Shown in pieces: positions 55,965-64,000 of a stretch of 64,000 nucleotides of DNA (position 1 is its first letter; each line of letters opens with the position of its first letter). The DNA lies in contig NZ_JADABY010000061.1 in assembly GCF_015672735.1 (NCBI RefSeq), positions 1 through 64,000 of the forward strand. Reading direction: 5' to 3'. Made by a program: the position numbers and the translations under genes. Source of the stretch: Citrobacter sp. Res13-Sevr-PEB04-36 (GTDB taxonomy: Bacteria > Pseudomonadota > Gammaproteobacteria > Enterobacterales > Enterobacteriaceae). The notes below the pieces were generated by a model. The model was not told the origin of the DNA. It saw nothing but the letters and a program-made list of their open reading frames with translations, and did not search any database.

Positions 55965-56912
55965 TTAATCATTCTGCGCGGTTTGTTCACCGGTCGCCGA
56001 ACCCGCCGCCGCCATCTGTGCGGCTTTTTGCTTTTTATAGCTCAGTGCCGCCGCAGGAACAGGCATCACTTTGCCGGTTTCTATCCAGGTACGTAAACGG
56101 CTGGCATCAGCAAAGTGGGTGTATTTACCAAAGGCGTCCATTACCACCAGCGCCACCGGTTTATTGTTGATGACCGTGCGCATCACCAGGCAGTGACCCG
56201 CCGCGTTGGTAAAGCCGGTTTTGGTAAGCTGAATATTCCAGTTATCGCGGTACACCAGATGGTTGGTGTTACGGAACGGCAGCGTATACGCAGGATTAGC
56301 AAAGGTGGCCATATCTTCACGCGTGGTACTTAACTGACCAATCAGCGGATACTGTTTGCTGGCAATCAGCAATTTGGTGAGATCACGGGCGGTCGACACG
56401 TTATGAATGGATAACCCTGTCGGTTCCACAAAGCGGGTCTGAGTCATCCCCAGTGATTTCGCTTTGGCATTCATCGCTTTGATAAACGCGTTATAACCGC
56501 CAGGATAATGATGCGCCAGGCTTGCCGCCGCGCGGTTTTCCGATGACATCAGCGCCAACAGCAGCATATCTTTGCGGCTGATTTCACTGTTCAGCCGCAC
56601 ACGAGAATAGATGCCTTTCATTTCCGGCGTCTGGCTGATATCCACTTTCAGCTTTTCGTTCAGCGGCAGTCGTGCATCCAGCACCACCATCGCCGTCATT
56701 AATTTGGTGATCGACGCAATCGGACGCACAAGGTCCGGATGGTTCGAATAGATGACCTTGTTGGTATTCAAATCAACAATCATCGCACTACCAGACGCAA
56801 TCTCGGGTTGAGAAGCTGCTGCTGTAACCGCCGTTTTTGCCACGGCTTGGGGTGCAAATGGGACTGCCAGCACCAGGGCAAGGCTTAATAATGAAACTCG
56901 GAATTTAAGCAT
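55965..56912 (-). CDS. pbpG: D-alanyl-D-alanine endopeptidase PbpG (PBP7)
   Basis: Periplasmic low-molecular-weight penicillin-binding protein that cuts D-Ala-mDAP cross-links. After a signal peptide (ending near PQAVAK) the SxxK motif is in [12 protein letters not shown], SxN in [20 protein letters not shown], and KTG in [16 protein letters not shown]. The 315-residue length is close to E. coli PBP7. It converges with dld; the long 3' tail is rich in Ala and Gln. Confidence 0.95.
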   Translation of the reverse strand: MLKFRVSLLSLALVLAVPFAPQAVAKTAVTAAASQPEIASGSAMIVDLNTNKVIYSNHPDLVRPIASITKLMTAMVVLDARLPLNEKLKVDISQTPEMKGIYSRVRLNSEISRKDMLLLALMSSENRAAASLAHHYPGGYNAFIKAMNAKAKSLGMTQTRFVEPTGLSIHNVSTARDLTKLLIASKQYPLIGQLSTTREDMATFANPAYTLPFRNTNHLVYRDNWNIQLTKTGFTNAAGHCLVMRTVINNKPVALVVMDAFGKYTHFADASRLRTWIETGKVMPVPAAALSYKKQKAAQMAAAGSATGEQTAQND

Positions 56913-57092
56913 GATGAGATTTCTGATAATGGTTCACGCACGTCACAACGCACACCGCCCGAGATAGAGAATAATCTCAAGCTAGCTCAGGCATGATAAC
57001 CACCCGACAGCATTGCCGCCACCGGAGAATCATCTCGAAATGCTGCGTTGCTGGCTTTTACACCAGCAACACGACGTAGACAGATGGTTACC

Positions 57093-57680
57093 TTAGAACA
57101 ATCGGTATCCATACCCCCACAGGATCACCGTAATCGCCAGCAGCACCTCGAGCACCAGGACACCGATTGCCAGCGTTGAACTGGAAAAGCTGAGCCCTTC
57201 CTCTCTGCTGATATTCAGGAATGTCGGGATGCCGAGATACAGCAAATAGCCGGTGTAAAACAGCGCGACGGTTCCGACTAAGGCACACAGCCAGACCAGC
57301 GGATACAGCGCCACCAGCCCGCTTAAAAACAGCGGCGTGGCGACATAGCCGGCAAAGACCATGCAATGTGCCAGCGACGGACGCTGCGGATAGTTACGTG
57401 CCATCCACCAGATAACCCTGCCCATAACAGCAACGCCGGCGAGCATCACACCGTAAAACAGAATTGCCATCGCAAATCCGGTCAACAGGGATAACTGCAA
57501 TACATTGCCGTCGCCAAAATTCCAGCCGATTTGCGTGGTGCCAATAAATGCGCAGACGACCGGGATTGCCGCCATCAGCAGGACATGGTGGGTATAGTGA
57601 TGCGAAACGCTTTCGTTTTCGCTGTTGATCACGTGCATTTCACGATCGGGATGGGAAAATAGCCCCCAGACATGGTTCAT
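57093..57680 (-). CDS. yohC: Yip1-domain inner-membrane protein YohC
   Basis: A 195-residue protein with five hydrophobic segments in the Yip1 arrangement: HHVLLMAAIPVVCAFIG, LLTGFAMAILFYGVMLAGVA, HCMVFAGYVATPLFLSGLVA, WLCALVGTVALFYTGYLLYL and LVLEVLLAITVILWGYGY. It opens MNHVWGLFSHPDREMHVINS as in K-12. Function unknown. It stands alone between pbpG and the long yohC-yohD spacer. Confidence 0.92.
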   Translation of the reverse strand: MNHVWGLFSHPDREMHVINSENESVSHHYTHHVLLMAAIPVVCAFIGTTQIGWNFGDGNVLQLSLLTGFAMAILFYGVMLAGVAVMGRVIWWMARNYPQRPSLAHCMVFAGYVATPLFLSGLVALYPLVWLCALVGTVALFYTGYLLYLGIPTFLNISREEGLSFSSSTLAIGVLVLEVLLAITVILWGYGYRLF

Positions 57681-58102
57681 ACCGCCCCCTTCTTGTCAGC
57701 TCCGGACCTCAACACTTCAAGTATAATTCAGCTTTTGATTATTTTATGTACACAGAGAAAATACCGGATCGCTACGGCGAATGTCAGTTAGTTAACGAAG
57801 TAGAGTAACCGTCACGATAACTGAGAGCGGAACATCCGGAGGTAATGAATCTGTTACCTCCGGCGTACCCTTAACAATCCCGGCTCCCAGCGGGAAAATT
57901 GTTGCTGCGCAATACCCTCCGCTTATTCCTTCAGGCTACCGGGTCGGGCGCGAGGTAGCATCTCTGCAAAACGCGCCCTGAGCCAGAATCACATGTCCTT
58001 CATAATACTTAACTGACAAGCATTAGAACGCTACTACACGTCTTTTCCGGCATCAACAATTCATCGGGTGTATGCTAAGCGCTATGGAGGTCATACAGAC
58101 GT
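57681..58102. other. Gene-free 420-base spacer with two strong hairpins
   Basis: Divergent spacer between yohC and yohD. CCGGAGGTAA (57836-57845) and TTACCTCCGG (57854-57863) form a perfect 10-bp stem with an 8-base loop. About 80 bases on, GGGCGCG and CGCGCCC form a 7-bp stem with a 19-base loop (about 57947-57979). No open frame with a ribosome-binding site is seen. These could be structured RNA or leaders, but no known family is recognised. Confidence 0.4.
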
Positions 58103-58681
58103 ATGGATATAAACAGTCTTATTGCGCAGTACGGCTATGCGGCGCTAATCATTGGCAGCCTGGCTGAAGGCGAAACCATCACCCTGCTGGGCGGCATTGC
58201 GGCGCATCAGGGACTGCTCAAATTTCCGCTAGTGGTGCTCTCCGTCGCGCTGGGGGGCATGATTGGCGATCAGTTACTTTATCTACTCGGTCGGCGTTAC
58301 GGCGGCAAAATTCTCCAGCGTTTCTCGCGCCATCAGGCAAAAATACATTCTGCGCAAAAAATGATCCAACGGCGCCCTTACCTGTTCGTGGTCGGGACGC
58401 GTTTTATGTATGGCTTTCGGGTCATTGGCCCTTTGCTGATTGGTGCCAGCCACCTGCCGCCGAAGATCTTTTTACCGCTGAATATTCTCGGGGCACTGGT
58501 GTGGGCATTGTTGTTTACCACCCTTGGCTATGTGGGCGGAGAAGTCGTTGCGCCGTGGTTGCACAGCCTCGACCAGCATATCAAGCATGGGGTATGGCTG
58601 GTGCTGGTGGTGGCGATAGTGGTGACCGCCCGCTGGTGGATAAAACGGCGCAGTAAACGAAAAACGGGCCCGACAGTCTGA
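58103..58681 (+). CDS. yohD: DedA-family membrane protein YohD
   Basis: A 192-residue DedA/SNARE-associated family member. It opens MDINSLIAQYGYAALIIGSL; the family blocks EGETITLLGGIAAHQGLL, GGMIGDQLLYLLGRRYG and FMYGFRVIGPLLIGASHLPP hold the acidic and basic residues thought to support lipid scrambling or proton-coupled transport. ATGGAGG lies before the ATG. In K-12 yohF follows; here mdtQ follows directly in convergent orientation. Confidence 0.92.
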   Translation: MDINSLIAQYGYAALIIGSLAEGETITLLGGIAAHQGLLKFPLVVLSVALGGMIGDQLLYLLGRRYGGKILQRFSRHQAKIHSAQKMIQRRPYLFVVGTRFMYGFRVIGPLLIGASHLPPKIFLPLNILGALVWALLFTTLGYVGGEVVAPWLHSLDQHIKHGVWLVLVVAIVVTARWWIKRRSKRKTGPTV

Positions 58682-58699
58682 ATCTGCCGGGTCCGCGTA

Positions 58700-60139
58700 T
58701 CAGGACGCGTGGTATCCGCCACCCAGGGCACTGGTGAGCTGAATAGACGCATCCAGCCACTGACCTTGTAGTATCAGGCCGTTACACTGTTCACGCAGCG
58801 CCGGAATTTTTGCCTCGCTGACGCGAGAACCCGCAATGATACCGGCGTTAAACCGAGCCTGTGCCAGTCCCACCACCCGCTGCGCGTCATGTTCTATCTG
58901 CAGCTGATGCTGATTCTTCTGCGCCAACGTATCCACCTGCGTTGCCGCACGCGCGACATCATTTACCGCATCAACCACGGCTTTATTGTAATTGGCCACG
59001 GTCAGGTTGCTTTGCGCTTTGGTGATGTCGAGATTCGCATTCAGTCTGCCGCTATCGAAGATCGGTAACGTTAATCCGGCTGTTACCCCCATTTGTTGGG
59101 CGGAATGGCGGAACAGATCGCTCAGATGTAAGGCGTCCTGCTGCAGAAAAGCCATCAGGTTAACGTCGGGATAAAATGCCGCTTTCGCCGCATCAATGCT
59201 GCTCAGCGAAGACTCAATGTACCAGTGTGCCGCCTGCAGGTCTGGTCGGCGGGCCAGCAGGGAATAACCTAACTGCGACGGCAGCTGACTTTCGACGACC
59301 GGCATCGTTGTGGCATGCAGCTTCAGCGAGGTGGATTGCGTATTGGTCAGCGCACTCAAACGTGCCTCGATGACCTTCATTTTCCCGTTAACGTCATTGA
59401 GCTGCTGCTCCGTTTTGCCGGAATCAATATCGGTCTCAACGCCTTCCACTGAAGAAGTCAGACCGTTTTGATACAGCTGACGATCGACAGTAATCACGTT
59501 CTGCTGCTCGGTTTCGATTTGCGTCAGCACAGTCTTCAGCGCCGCCTGCGTTTGCCATTCCCAGTACAGACGAGAGACACCGCTTGCCAGCAGTTGTCTG
59601 GTTTGCTCACGCTCGGCCTCACGCGCTTTTACCGCACCGATTCGTGCTGTTACCTCCGCCCGGTTCTTGCCCCACAGATCCAGGTTCCAGCCAGCGGTTA
59701 ACCCCATGGTGCCGTTGGTGTACCACGGCCCGGTGGTGCCCGCCGCCGGATCGGTAATGGCAAACGGGCCCATCAGACCCTCAGCCGACATTCTTTGACG
59801 CTCGACGTCCGCCGAGAAATCAATCTGCGGGCCGTCCTGCGCCTCAACGGCCTTCGCCTGCGCCTCCGCCAGTTGGATACGCTGCTCTGCCACCTGCATA
59901 TCAGGAGAGTTTTTTAACGTGCTATCAATCAGCGCATTAAGCTGGGGATCGTGATACGCCTTCCACCATTGGCTATCCGGCCAACCATTTTTTAATGCCG
60001 CAGGTAACGCGGAATCGACGTTTGCAGCTGGCGTCTGCTGTGAAAGTGACTGGCGAGTATCGTGCATTGGGGCACAACCGGGCAGCAGAATAAAAAGCGG
60101 CAAGCATGCCGCAGTAAGAAGCACAGAATTACGATTCAT
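58700..60139 (-). CDS. mdtQ: Outer-membrane efflux lipoprotein MdtQ (YohG), NodT family
   Basis: A TolC-like channel of the NodT subfamily, a lipid-anchored trimer serving RND-type pumps. The signal peptide MNRNSVLLTAACLPLFILLP ends in lipobox LPGC. The two OEP repeats are visible in WWKAYHDPQLNALIDSTLKN and in DLQAAHWYIESSLSSIDAAK. It is intact at 479 residues, whereas the K-12 gene is annotated as disrupted. The ATG at 60139 matches the K-12 N-terminus; neither start has a clear ribosome-binding site. No partner pump gene is adjacent. Confidence 0.9.
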   Translation of the reverse strand: MNRNSVLLTAACLPLFILLPGCAPMHDTRQSLSQQTPAANVDSALPAALKNGWPDSQWWKAYHDPQLNALIDSTLKNSPDMQVAEQRIQLAEAQAKAVEAQDGPQIDFSADVERQRMSAEGLMGPFAITDPAAGTTGPWYTNGTMGLTAGWNLDLWGKNRAEVTARIGAVKAREAEREQTRQLLASGVSRLYWEWQTQAALKTVLTQIETEQQNVITVDRQLYQNGLTSSVEGVETDIDSGKTEQQLNDVNGKMKVIEARLSALTNTQSTSLKLHATTMPVVESQLPSQLGYSLLARRPDLQAAHWYIESSLSSIDAAKAAFYPDVNLMAFLQQDALHLSDLFRHSAQQMGVTAGLTLPIFDSGRLNANLDITKAQSNLTVANYNKAVVDAVNDVARAATQVDTLAQKNQHQLQIEHDAQRVVGLAQARFNAGIIAGSRVSEAKIPALREQCNGLILQGQWLDASIQLTSALGGGYHAS

Positions 60140-60308
60140 GGAGGTATACAGGTAAGAAATGATGTGCAAAGAGTACGACTTGTTGCGCATGCTTTTTTAG
60201 TTACGCGTGGCAATACATCTTTGGACATCAAAATATATAATTAGAAAAATATATCCCCGTTTAATAATACGGATAAAATAATTCTAATAATTTATGAATG
60301 GAGGCACG

Positions 60309-61043
60309 ATGTCACAAAATATCTATGATGATCCGCACTTCTTTGCCGGATATGCCACGCTGGACCGCTCCGTCAAAGGACTTGACGGCGCCCCCGAATG
60401 GCCAGCATTACAAGCTATGCTCCCTCCGTTACAAGGTAAGCGCATTCTCGATTTAGGCTGCGGATACGGCTGGTTTTGCCGCTACGCACGCGATAACCAC
60501 GCGGCAAGCGTCGTGGGTCTGGATATTTCAGAGAAGATGTTAGCCCAGGCTCGCAGCATGACGCCCGGAGAGGGTATTTCGTACCAGCGCGAAGATCTTG
60601 AAGCGCTTACGTTGGCCGCAAATTCCCTGGACCTGGTTTACAGCTCGCTCGCCCTGCACTATTTGCAGGATATAGAGCGATTATTAGTAACGATTTACCA
60701 CTCATTAACACCAGGCGGTATGCTGGTCTTTTCGGCAGAACACCCTATTTATACTGCACCACTTACCCAGGGTTGGATAAAAGATAAAACCGGGCAGCAA
60801 TCCTGGCCAGTGAATCACTATCAGCAGGAAGGTGAGCGCATCAGCAACTGGTTTGCTGAAGGGGTTAAAAAACAACACCGCAAGCTGGCAACCTGGGTCA
60901 ACACGCTAATTGGCGCCGGATTTGAAATTGTGTGTCTTGATGAGTGGGGACCCTCTGCCGAACAAATTGCCGCCAACCCCGCCCTGGATGAAGAAAAAGA
61001 GCGCCCGATGGTGTTTCTACTCAGCGCCCGTAAACCTGCATAA
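60309..61043 (+). CDS. Class I SAM-dependent methyltransferase (244 aa)
   Basis: A Methyltransf_11-type enzyme. Motif I is ILDLGCGYGWFCRYA, the acidic strand-2 end VVGLDISEKMLAQA, and the post-I regions are LDLVYSSLALHYLQD and LTPGGMLVFS. The ATG at 60309 has GGAGG 4 bases upstream, which is preferred to the ATG at 60294 that precedes that ribosome-binding site. Acceptor unknown. It is divergent from mdtQ and followed by yohP; K-12 has no equivalent at this position. Confidence 0.85.
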   Translation: MSQNIYDDPHFFAGYATLDRSVKGLDGAPEWPALQAMLPPLQGKRILDLGCGYGWFCRYARDNHAASVVGLDISEKMLAQARSMTPGEGISYQREDLEALTLAANSLDLVYSSLALHYLQDIERLLVTIYHSLTPGGMLVFSAEHPIYTAPLTQGWIKDKTGQQSWPVNHYQQEGERISNWFAEGVKKQHRKLATWVNTLIGAGFEIVCLDEWGPSAEQIAANPALDEEKERPMVFLLSARKPA

Positions 61044-61112
61044 TCGTGCCTGCAGGCAGATTTTTTAATAGTTTCCTATACTCAACCTGAACTTACCAAA
61101 AAGGGAAAGCTA

Positions 61113-61196
61113 ATGAAAATTCTGCTGTGGGCTATTTTAATTATTTTTCTGATTGGACTGTTGGTGGTTACTGGCGTGTTTAAGATGATTTTCTGA
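61113..61196 (+). CDS. yohP: Small membrane protein YohP (27 aa)
   Basis: The frame MKILLWAILIIFLIGLLVVT then GVFKMIF is a single-helix 27-residue protein, nearly identical to E. coli YohP, which is stress-induced and inserted into the inner membrane after mRNA targeting. AAGGGAAAG precedes the ATG. Its place just before dusC is the same as in K-12. Confidence 0.93.
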   Translation: MKILLWAILIIFLIGLLVVTGVFKMIF

Positions 61197-61214
61197 TGTC
61201 GTCATTTCGCCCAG

Positions 61215-61290
61215 GCCTGATAGCATAAATCTCAGGCTATTATTCTCTCTGATGCCGGATGGCGGCGTAAACGCCTTATCCGGCCTACTG
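61215..61290. repeat. Hairpin plus REP element between yohP and dusC
   Basis: GCCTGATAGCATAAATCTCA with GGC gives a GCCTGA/TCAGGC hairpin (about 61215-61237). A full REP unit, GCCGGATGGCGGCGTAAACG then CCTTATCCGGC, follows at about 61254-61285. Confidence 0.8.
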
Positions 61291-61299
61291 GAGCTGAGA

Positions 61300-62244
61300 T
61301 CAGGCAGTAATCTCGATAGCCTGAATCGCACGTGCGATATCCGGCGAATTATTTAACGCACGAATTTCCTGAAACAGTTCTGTTGCCTCTGAATATTCTT
61401 TGCGCAAATACCCTAACCACTGCTTAATCCGCGCTACATGATACAACCCGGTATCGCCCTGCTTTTCCAGCCGGGTATATTTTTGCAGCAGTTTCACCAC
61501 CTCAGGCCACGGCATCCGTGGTTCATTGTATTTCACTATCCGACTGAGGTTAGGGATATTTAACGCCCCACGACCAATCATTACCGCGTCACACCCGGTG
61601 ACCGCCATACACTCTTGTGCGCTCTTCCAGTCCCAGATTTCACCGTTGGCGATAACCGGAATCGTAAGACGCTGGCGGATCTCACAGATAGCCTGCCAGT
61701 TGATATGCTCCGCTTTATAACCCTGCTCTTTGGTACGACCATGAACTGCCAGCTCGCTGGCCCCGGCCTGCTGAACGGCATCGGCGATTTCAAACTGCCG
61801 GTCGCTGCTATCCCAGCCCAGGCGCACTTTCACCGTTACCGGCAAATGGTCCGGTACCGCCTCTCGCATCGCCTTCGCGCCCTGATAGATAAGCTCAGGA
61901 TCTTTCAGCAACGTTGCGCCGCCACCACTGCCGTTGACCAGTTTTGACGGGCAGCCGCAGTTTAGATCAACACCGTACGATCCCAGCTCAACCGCGCGGG
62001 CCGCGTTCTCTGCCAGCCATTGTGGATGCTGCCCCAGCAGTTGGATGCGAACCCGCGTGCCGGATGGCGTCCGGCTGTTGTTATGCAGCTCCGGGCAGAT
62101 CCGATGAAATACTTTTGCCGGCAGGAGCTGATCCACCACGCGCACAAACTCGGTGATGCACAGATCGTAATCATTCACTTCAGTCAGCAGCTCGCGCACC
62201 AGTGAGTCGAGCACGCCTTCCATTGGCGCCAGTAAAACACGCAT
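61300..62244 (-). CDS. dusC: tRNA-dihydrouridine(16) synthase DusC
   Basis: FMN-dependent enzyme that reduces U16 of tRNA. It opens [20 protein letters not shown]; the catalytic Cys is in [20 protein letters not shown], and phosphate/FMN residues lie in [12 protein letters not shown] and [11 protein letters not shown]. The 314-residue length matches K-12 DusC (one residue shorter). GGGTGA precedes the ATG. In K-12 yohJ follows; here the aromatic acid operon lies on its 5' side instead. Confidence 0.95.
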   Translation of the reverse strand: MRVLLAPMEGVLDSLVRELLTEVNDYDLCITEFVRVVDQLLPAKVFHRICPELHNNSRTPSGTRVRIQLLGQHPQWLAENAARAVELGSYGVDLNCGCPSKLVNGSGGGATLLKDPELIYQGAKAMREAVPDHLPVTVKVRLGWDSSDRQFEIADAVQQAGASELAVHGRTKEQGYKAEHINWQAICEIRQRLTIPVIANGEIWDWKSAQECMAVTGCDAVMIGRGALNIPNLSRIVKYNEPRMPWPEVVKLLQKYTRLEKQGDTGLYHVARIKQWLGYLRKEYSEATELFQEIRALNNSPDIARAIQAIEITA

Positions 62245-62256
62245 ATCGTCACCCGC

Positions 62257-62284
62257 AAAAAAAGAGGCGCTATGGTAGCGCCTC
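62257..62284 (-). terminator. Terminator of the hydroxybenzoate operon
   Basis: GAGGCGCTA (62264-62272) and TAGCGCCTC (62276-62284) pair around TGG; on the minus strand seven T follow. It lies 22 bases past the mhbM stop and insulates dusC. Confidence 0.88.
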
Positions 62285-62305
62285 CGTTCGGGAGATTAAA
62301 GAGGC

Positions 62306-63499
62306 TCAGCGCGGCAACAGGCAGTTATCTTCTTTCCAGCCGTACAGCCATTCCATACCGCGATAAAATTCCGCCTGCGATTTGTCTTTCCACAGCAGGT
62401 TACGCACCTGACGCTCAACGCCTGCGGCGTGGTAAACACGCCCCATTTCGCGCGTTGACCAGACAATGCGTGCCGTGCGTGGAATACGCACCGACTCATA
62501 CAGGGCAAAAGCATCAGCCGCATCGCCGTCACACTGCTGTAACGCCTTACCGAGCGTGACGGCATCTTCCAGCGCCATACAGGCTCCCTGCGCCATATAT
62601 TGCGCCACCGGGTGTGCAGCGTCCCCCACCAGCGTAATACGATCGGTACCCCATTTCTCTACCGGCTCACGGTCAGCGGTTGACCAGCGCCGCCATGATG
62701 TCGGTTTATCCAGCATCTGGCGCGGACGCGCATGAATTCCGGCAAAATAAGAGAGTACTTCCTCTTTACTGCCATCCTTCACTCCCCACTCTTCCTGCTG
62801 ACGACTATGGAAGGTCACCACCAGATTGTACTGTTTGCCGCCACGTAACGGATAGTGAACCAGGTGACAGTGCGGCCCGGCCCACAGCACCGGTGCGTTA
62901 ATGCGTAAATCTTCCGGCATATCGTCGCAATCAATCACGGCGCGATAGACCACGTGCCCGGTCACGCGTGGCGCATCGCCAATTAGAGACTGGCGAACTA
63001 CCGACTTCACACCGTCACAGCCCACCAGGATATCCGCCGTCCAGCTGTTGCCGTGCTCATCAAATACCGTCACATCATTCTCTGTCTGGCGAATATCAAC
63101 CACGTTAGTTGAAGTGCGATATTCAACGTTGGGATGAACCAGCGCCGCTTCCCAGACGCTGGCGTGAATATCAACCCGATGGATAACCGCATATGGACCG
63201 CCAAAGTGATCGCGGAACGCCTGCCCGGTTTCAATGCGTACAACCTCTTTCGCATTTACCGCATCCATCATGGTGATGTGATCGGTAAAAACGGCGCGCT
63301 GGCGGGCGATGTCCCCCACACCAAGGCTGTCCAGAGCAGAGAACGCGTTCGGCCCGAGCTGAATACCCGCGCCAATTTCACCAATCTCGTGCGCTTTCTC
63401 CAGCAGCATCACTTTAATTCCCTGACGGGCCAGCGATAGCGCGGTCGCCGCGCCGCCAATCCCGCCACCCACGATAATTGCGCGTGTCACTTTAGCCAT
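62306..63499 (-). CDS. mhbM: 3-Hydroxybenzoate 6-monooxygenase
   Basis: An FAD-dependent aromatic hydroxylase of 397 residues that converts 3-hydroxybenzoate to gentisate with NADH and oxygen. The FAD motif is IIVGGGIGGAATALSLARQG, the DG motif is ILVGCDGVKSVVRQSL, and the second FAD motif is ITLVGDAAHPVAQYMAQGAC. It resembles MhbM of Klebsiella and the Salmonella counterpart. AAGGAGAACGACA precedes the ATG. Last gene of the run, followed by a terminator, with maleylpyruvate isomerase 14 bases upstream. Confidence 0.92.
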   Translation of the reverse strand: MAKVTRAIIVGGGIGGAATALSLARQGIKVMLLEKAHEIGEIGAGIQLGPNAFSALDSLGVGDIARQRAVFTDHITMMDAVNAKEVVRIETGQAFRDHFGGPYAVIHRVDIHASVWEAALVHPNVEYRTSTNVVDIRQTENDVTVFDEHGNSWTADILVGCDGVKSVVRQSLIGDAPRVTGHVVYRAVIDCDDMPEDLRINAPVLWAGPHCHLVHYPLRGGKQYNLVVTFHSRQQEEWGVKDGSKEEVLSYFAGIHARPRQMLDKPTSWRRWSTADREPVEKWGTDRITLVGDAAHPVAQYMAQGACMALEDAVTLGKALQQCDGDAADAFALYESVRIPRTARIVWSTREMGRVYHAAGVERQVRNLLWKDKSQAEFYRGMEWLYGWKEDNCLLPR

Positions 63500-63513
63500 T
63501 GTCGTTCTCCTTA

Positions 63514-63999
63514 TCAGGCTGGAATTTTGTCTTGTTGATTCTCGGGTGCGGCAGCAATAAACGCCGGAAGCTGAGTACAGGCATCATATACCGCCTTACA
63601 GCGCGGATATCCGCTCAGATCGCAGCCCATACGTAACGCGTTCGCCCACTGCGGGATCAGACAGCAATCCGCCAGCGTCGGCGTATCGCCCACGCAGAAC
63701 GTCCCCGAGTGACTCTGGCGCAGCAGCTGTTCCACTGCACTTAACCCTTGCTGGATCCAGTGCGCATACCAGCGTTTTTTATCGTCTTCACTGACCTTTA
63801 ACTCTTCGCTCAGGTAGCGCAGCACCCGCATGTTATTCACCGGATGGATATCACAGGCGATGACATAGACAATTTCCAGCACCTTACTGCGCGTCGGGAA
63901 GTCGGCAGGCAGCAGCGGTGACTGCGGAAAGTGGCCATCCAGCCAGTCGACTATCGCCAGCGATTGTCCGAGCGATTCTCCATCATCAGTGACCAGCGT
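63514..63999 (-). CDS. mhbI: Maleylpyruvate isomerase (zeta-class GST), 5' end beyond the right edge
   Basis: The visible part reads TLVTDDGESLGQSLAIVDWL then DGHFPQSPLLPADFPTRSKV, the end of the thioredoxin-like N-terminal GST domain, followed by the helical C-domain with HPVNNMRVLRYL and FCVGDTPTLADCCLIPQW, as in zeta GSTs. In gentisate breakdown it isomerises maleylpyruvate to fumarylpyruvate using glutathione. The first codons lie past base 64000. It is directly upstream of mhbM; the rest of the pathway (gentisate dioxygenase, hydrolase, regulator, transporter) would be expected to the right. Confidence 0.9.
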   Translation of the reverse strand, partial: TLVTDDGESLGQSLAIVDWLDGHFPQSPLLPADFPTRSKVLEIVYVIACDIHPVNNMRVLRYLSEELKVSEDDKKRWYAHWIQQGLSAVEQLLRQSHSGTFCVGDTPTLADCCLIPQWANALRMGCDLSGYPRCKAVYDACTQLPAFIAAAPENQQDKIPA

Positions 64000-64000
64000 C

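Noticed and set aside
1-64000. CRISPR arrays, tRNA or rRNA genes, complete insertion sequences
   Set aside because: No regularly spaced repeats, tRNA cloverleaf or transposase gene was seen anywhere in the window.

Overview
The window is a chromosomal segment of an enterobacterium close to Escherichia and Salmonella. It is most likely a Citrobacter: an AppA-type periplasmic phytase resembling the characterised C. braakii/C. freundii enzymes lies among E. coli-like core genes, and a 3-hydroxybenzoate/gentisate locus starts next to dusC. Most proteins from about 9.4 kb onward have recognisable E. coli K-12 counterparts of nearly the same length. No rRNA, tRNA or CRISPR array was seen. Names and functions come from recognising protein families by eye; no search was run.

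Layout. (1) 1-7.1 kb is an accessory region. It holds the end of a GrpB-family gene, an AAA ATPase, a frameshifted tyrosine recombinase, an MFS exporter, a DUF2938 membrane protein, an ArsR-rhodanese regulator, a GNAT acetyltransferase, a SAM methyltransferase and a Nudix hydrolase. A 23-bp imperfect palindrome recurs 14-22 bp past the stop codons of four of these genes. (2) 7.2-23.7 kb holds an FAD-binding protein, a DoxX protein, then poxB-ltaE-ybjT-ybjS-amiD-ybjQ, a phytase/gnsA/ymcF/cold-shock block, ybjP and the arginine transporter artPIQM plus artJ. This matches about 19-20 min of K-12, except that the phytase/gnsA/csp block belongs near 22 min there. (3) 23.8-31.8 kb holds yegS, fbaB, yegTUV, yegW and thiMD behind a TPP riboswitch. 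These are 46-47 min genes in K-12, so the artJ-yegS junction is a large rearrangement breakpoint. (4) 31.8-33.8 kb is AT-rich with a possible membrane microprotein, two small exported proteins and rcnB without rcnA or rcnR. (5) 33.9-39.2 kb is the yehEDCBA chaperone-usher fimbrial cluster, with the chaperone gene broken by a one-base deletion. (6) 39.5-62.2 kb follows the K-12 yeh/yoh order: mrp, metG, an ERIC element, yehR, yehS, btsR-btsS, mlrA, yohO, the osmF-yehYXW osmoprotectant ABC system, bglX, dld, pbpG, yohC, yohD, mdtQ, a methyltransferase, yohP and dusC. (7) 62.3-64 kb has the distal genes of a 3-hydroxybenzoate/gentisate degradation operon, cut by the right edge.

Functional units: ArtPIQM/ArtJ form one ABC importer; ThiM and ThiD salvage thiamine precursors under TPP control; OsmF-YehYXW form a second ABC importer; BtsS/BtsR form a pyruvate-sensing two-component pair; the yeh fimbrial genes would assemble a surface organelle if the chaperone frameshift is real only in the assembly or is suppressed; MhbM and MhbI carry out two steps of aromatic acid breakdown.

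The most noteworthy points are the repeat-punctuated cassette-like left region, the perfect inverted repeats around the recombinase start and the ArsR-rhodanese locus, the non-AUG ymcF microgene, the artJ/yegS breakpoint, the yehC frameshift, and the small exported gene pair beside an orphan rcnB.
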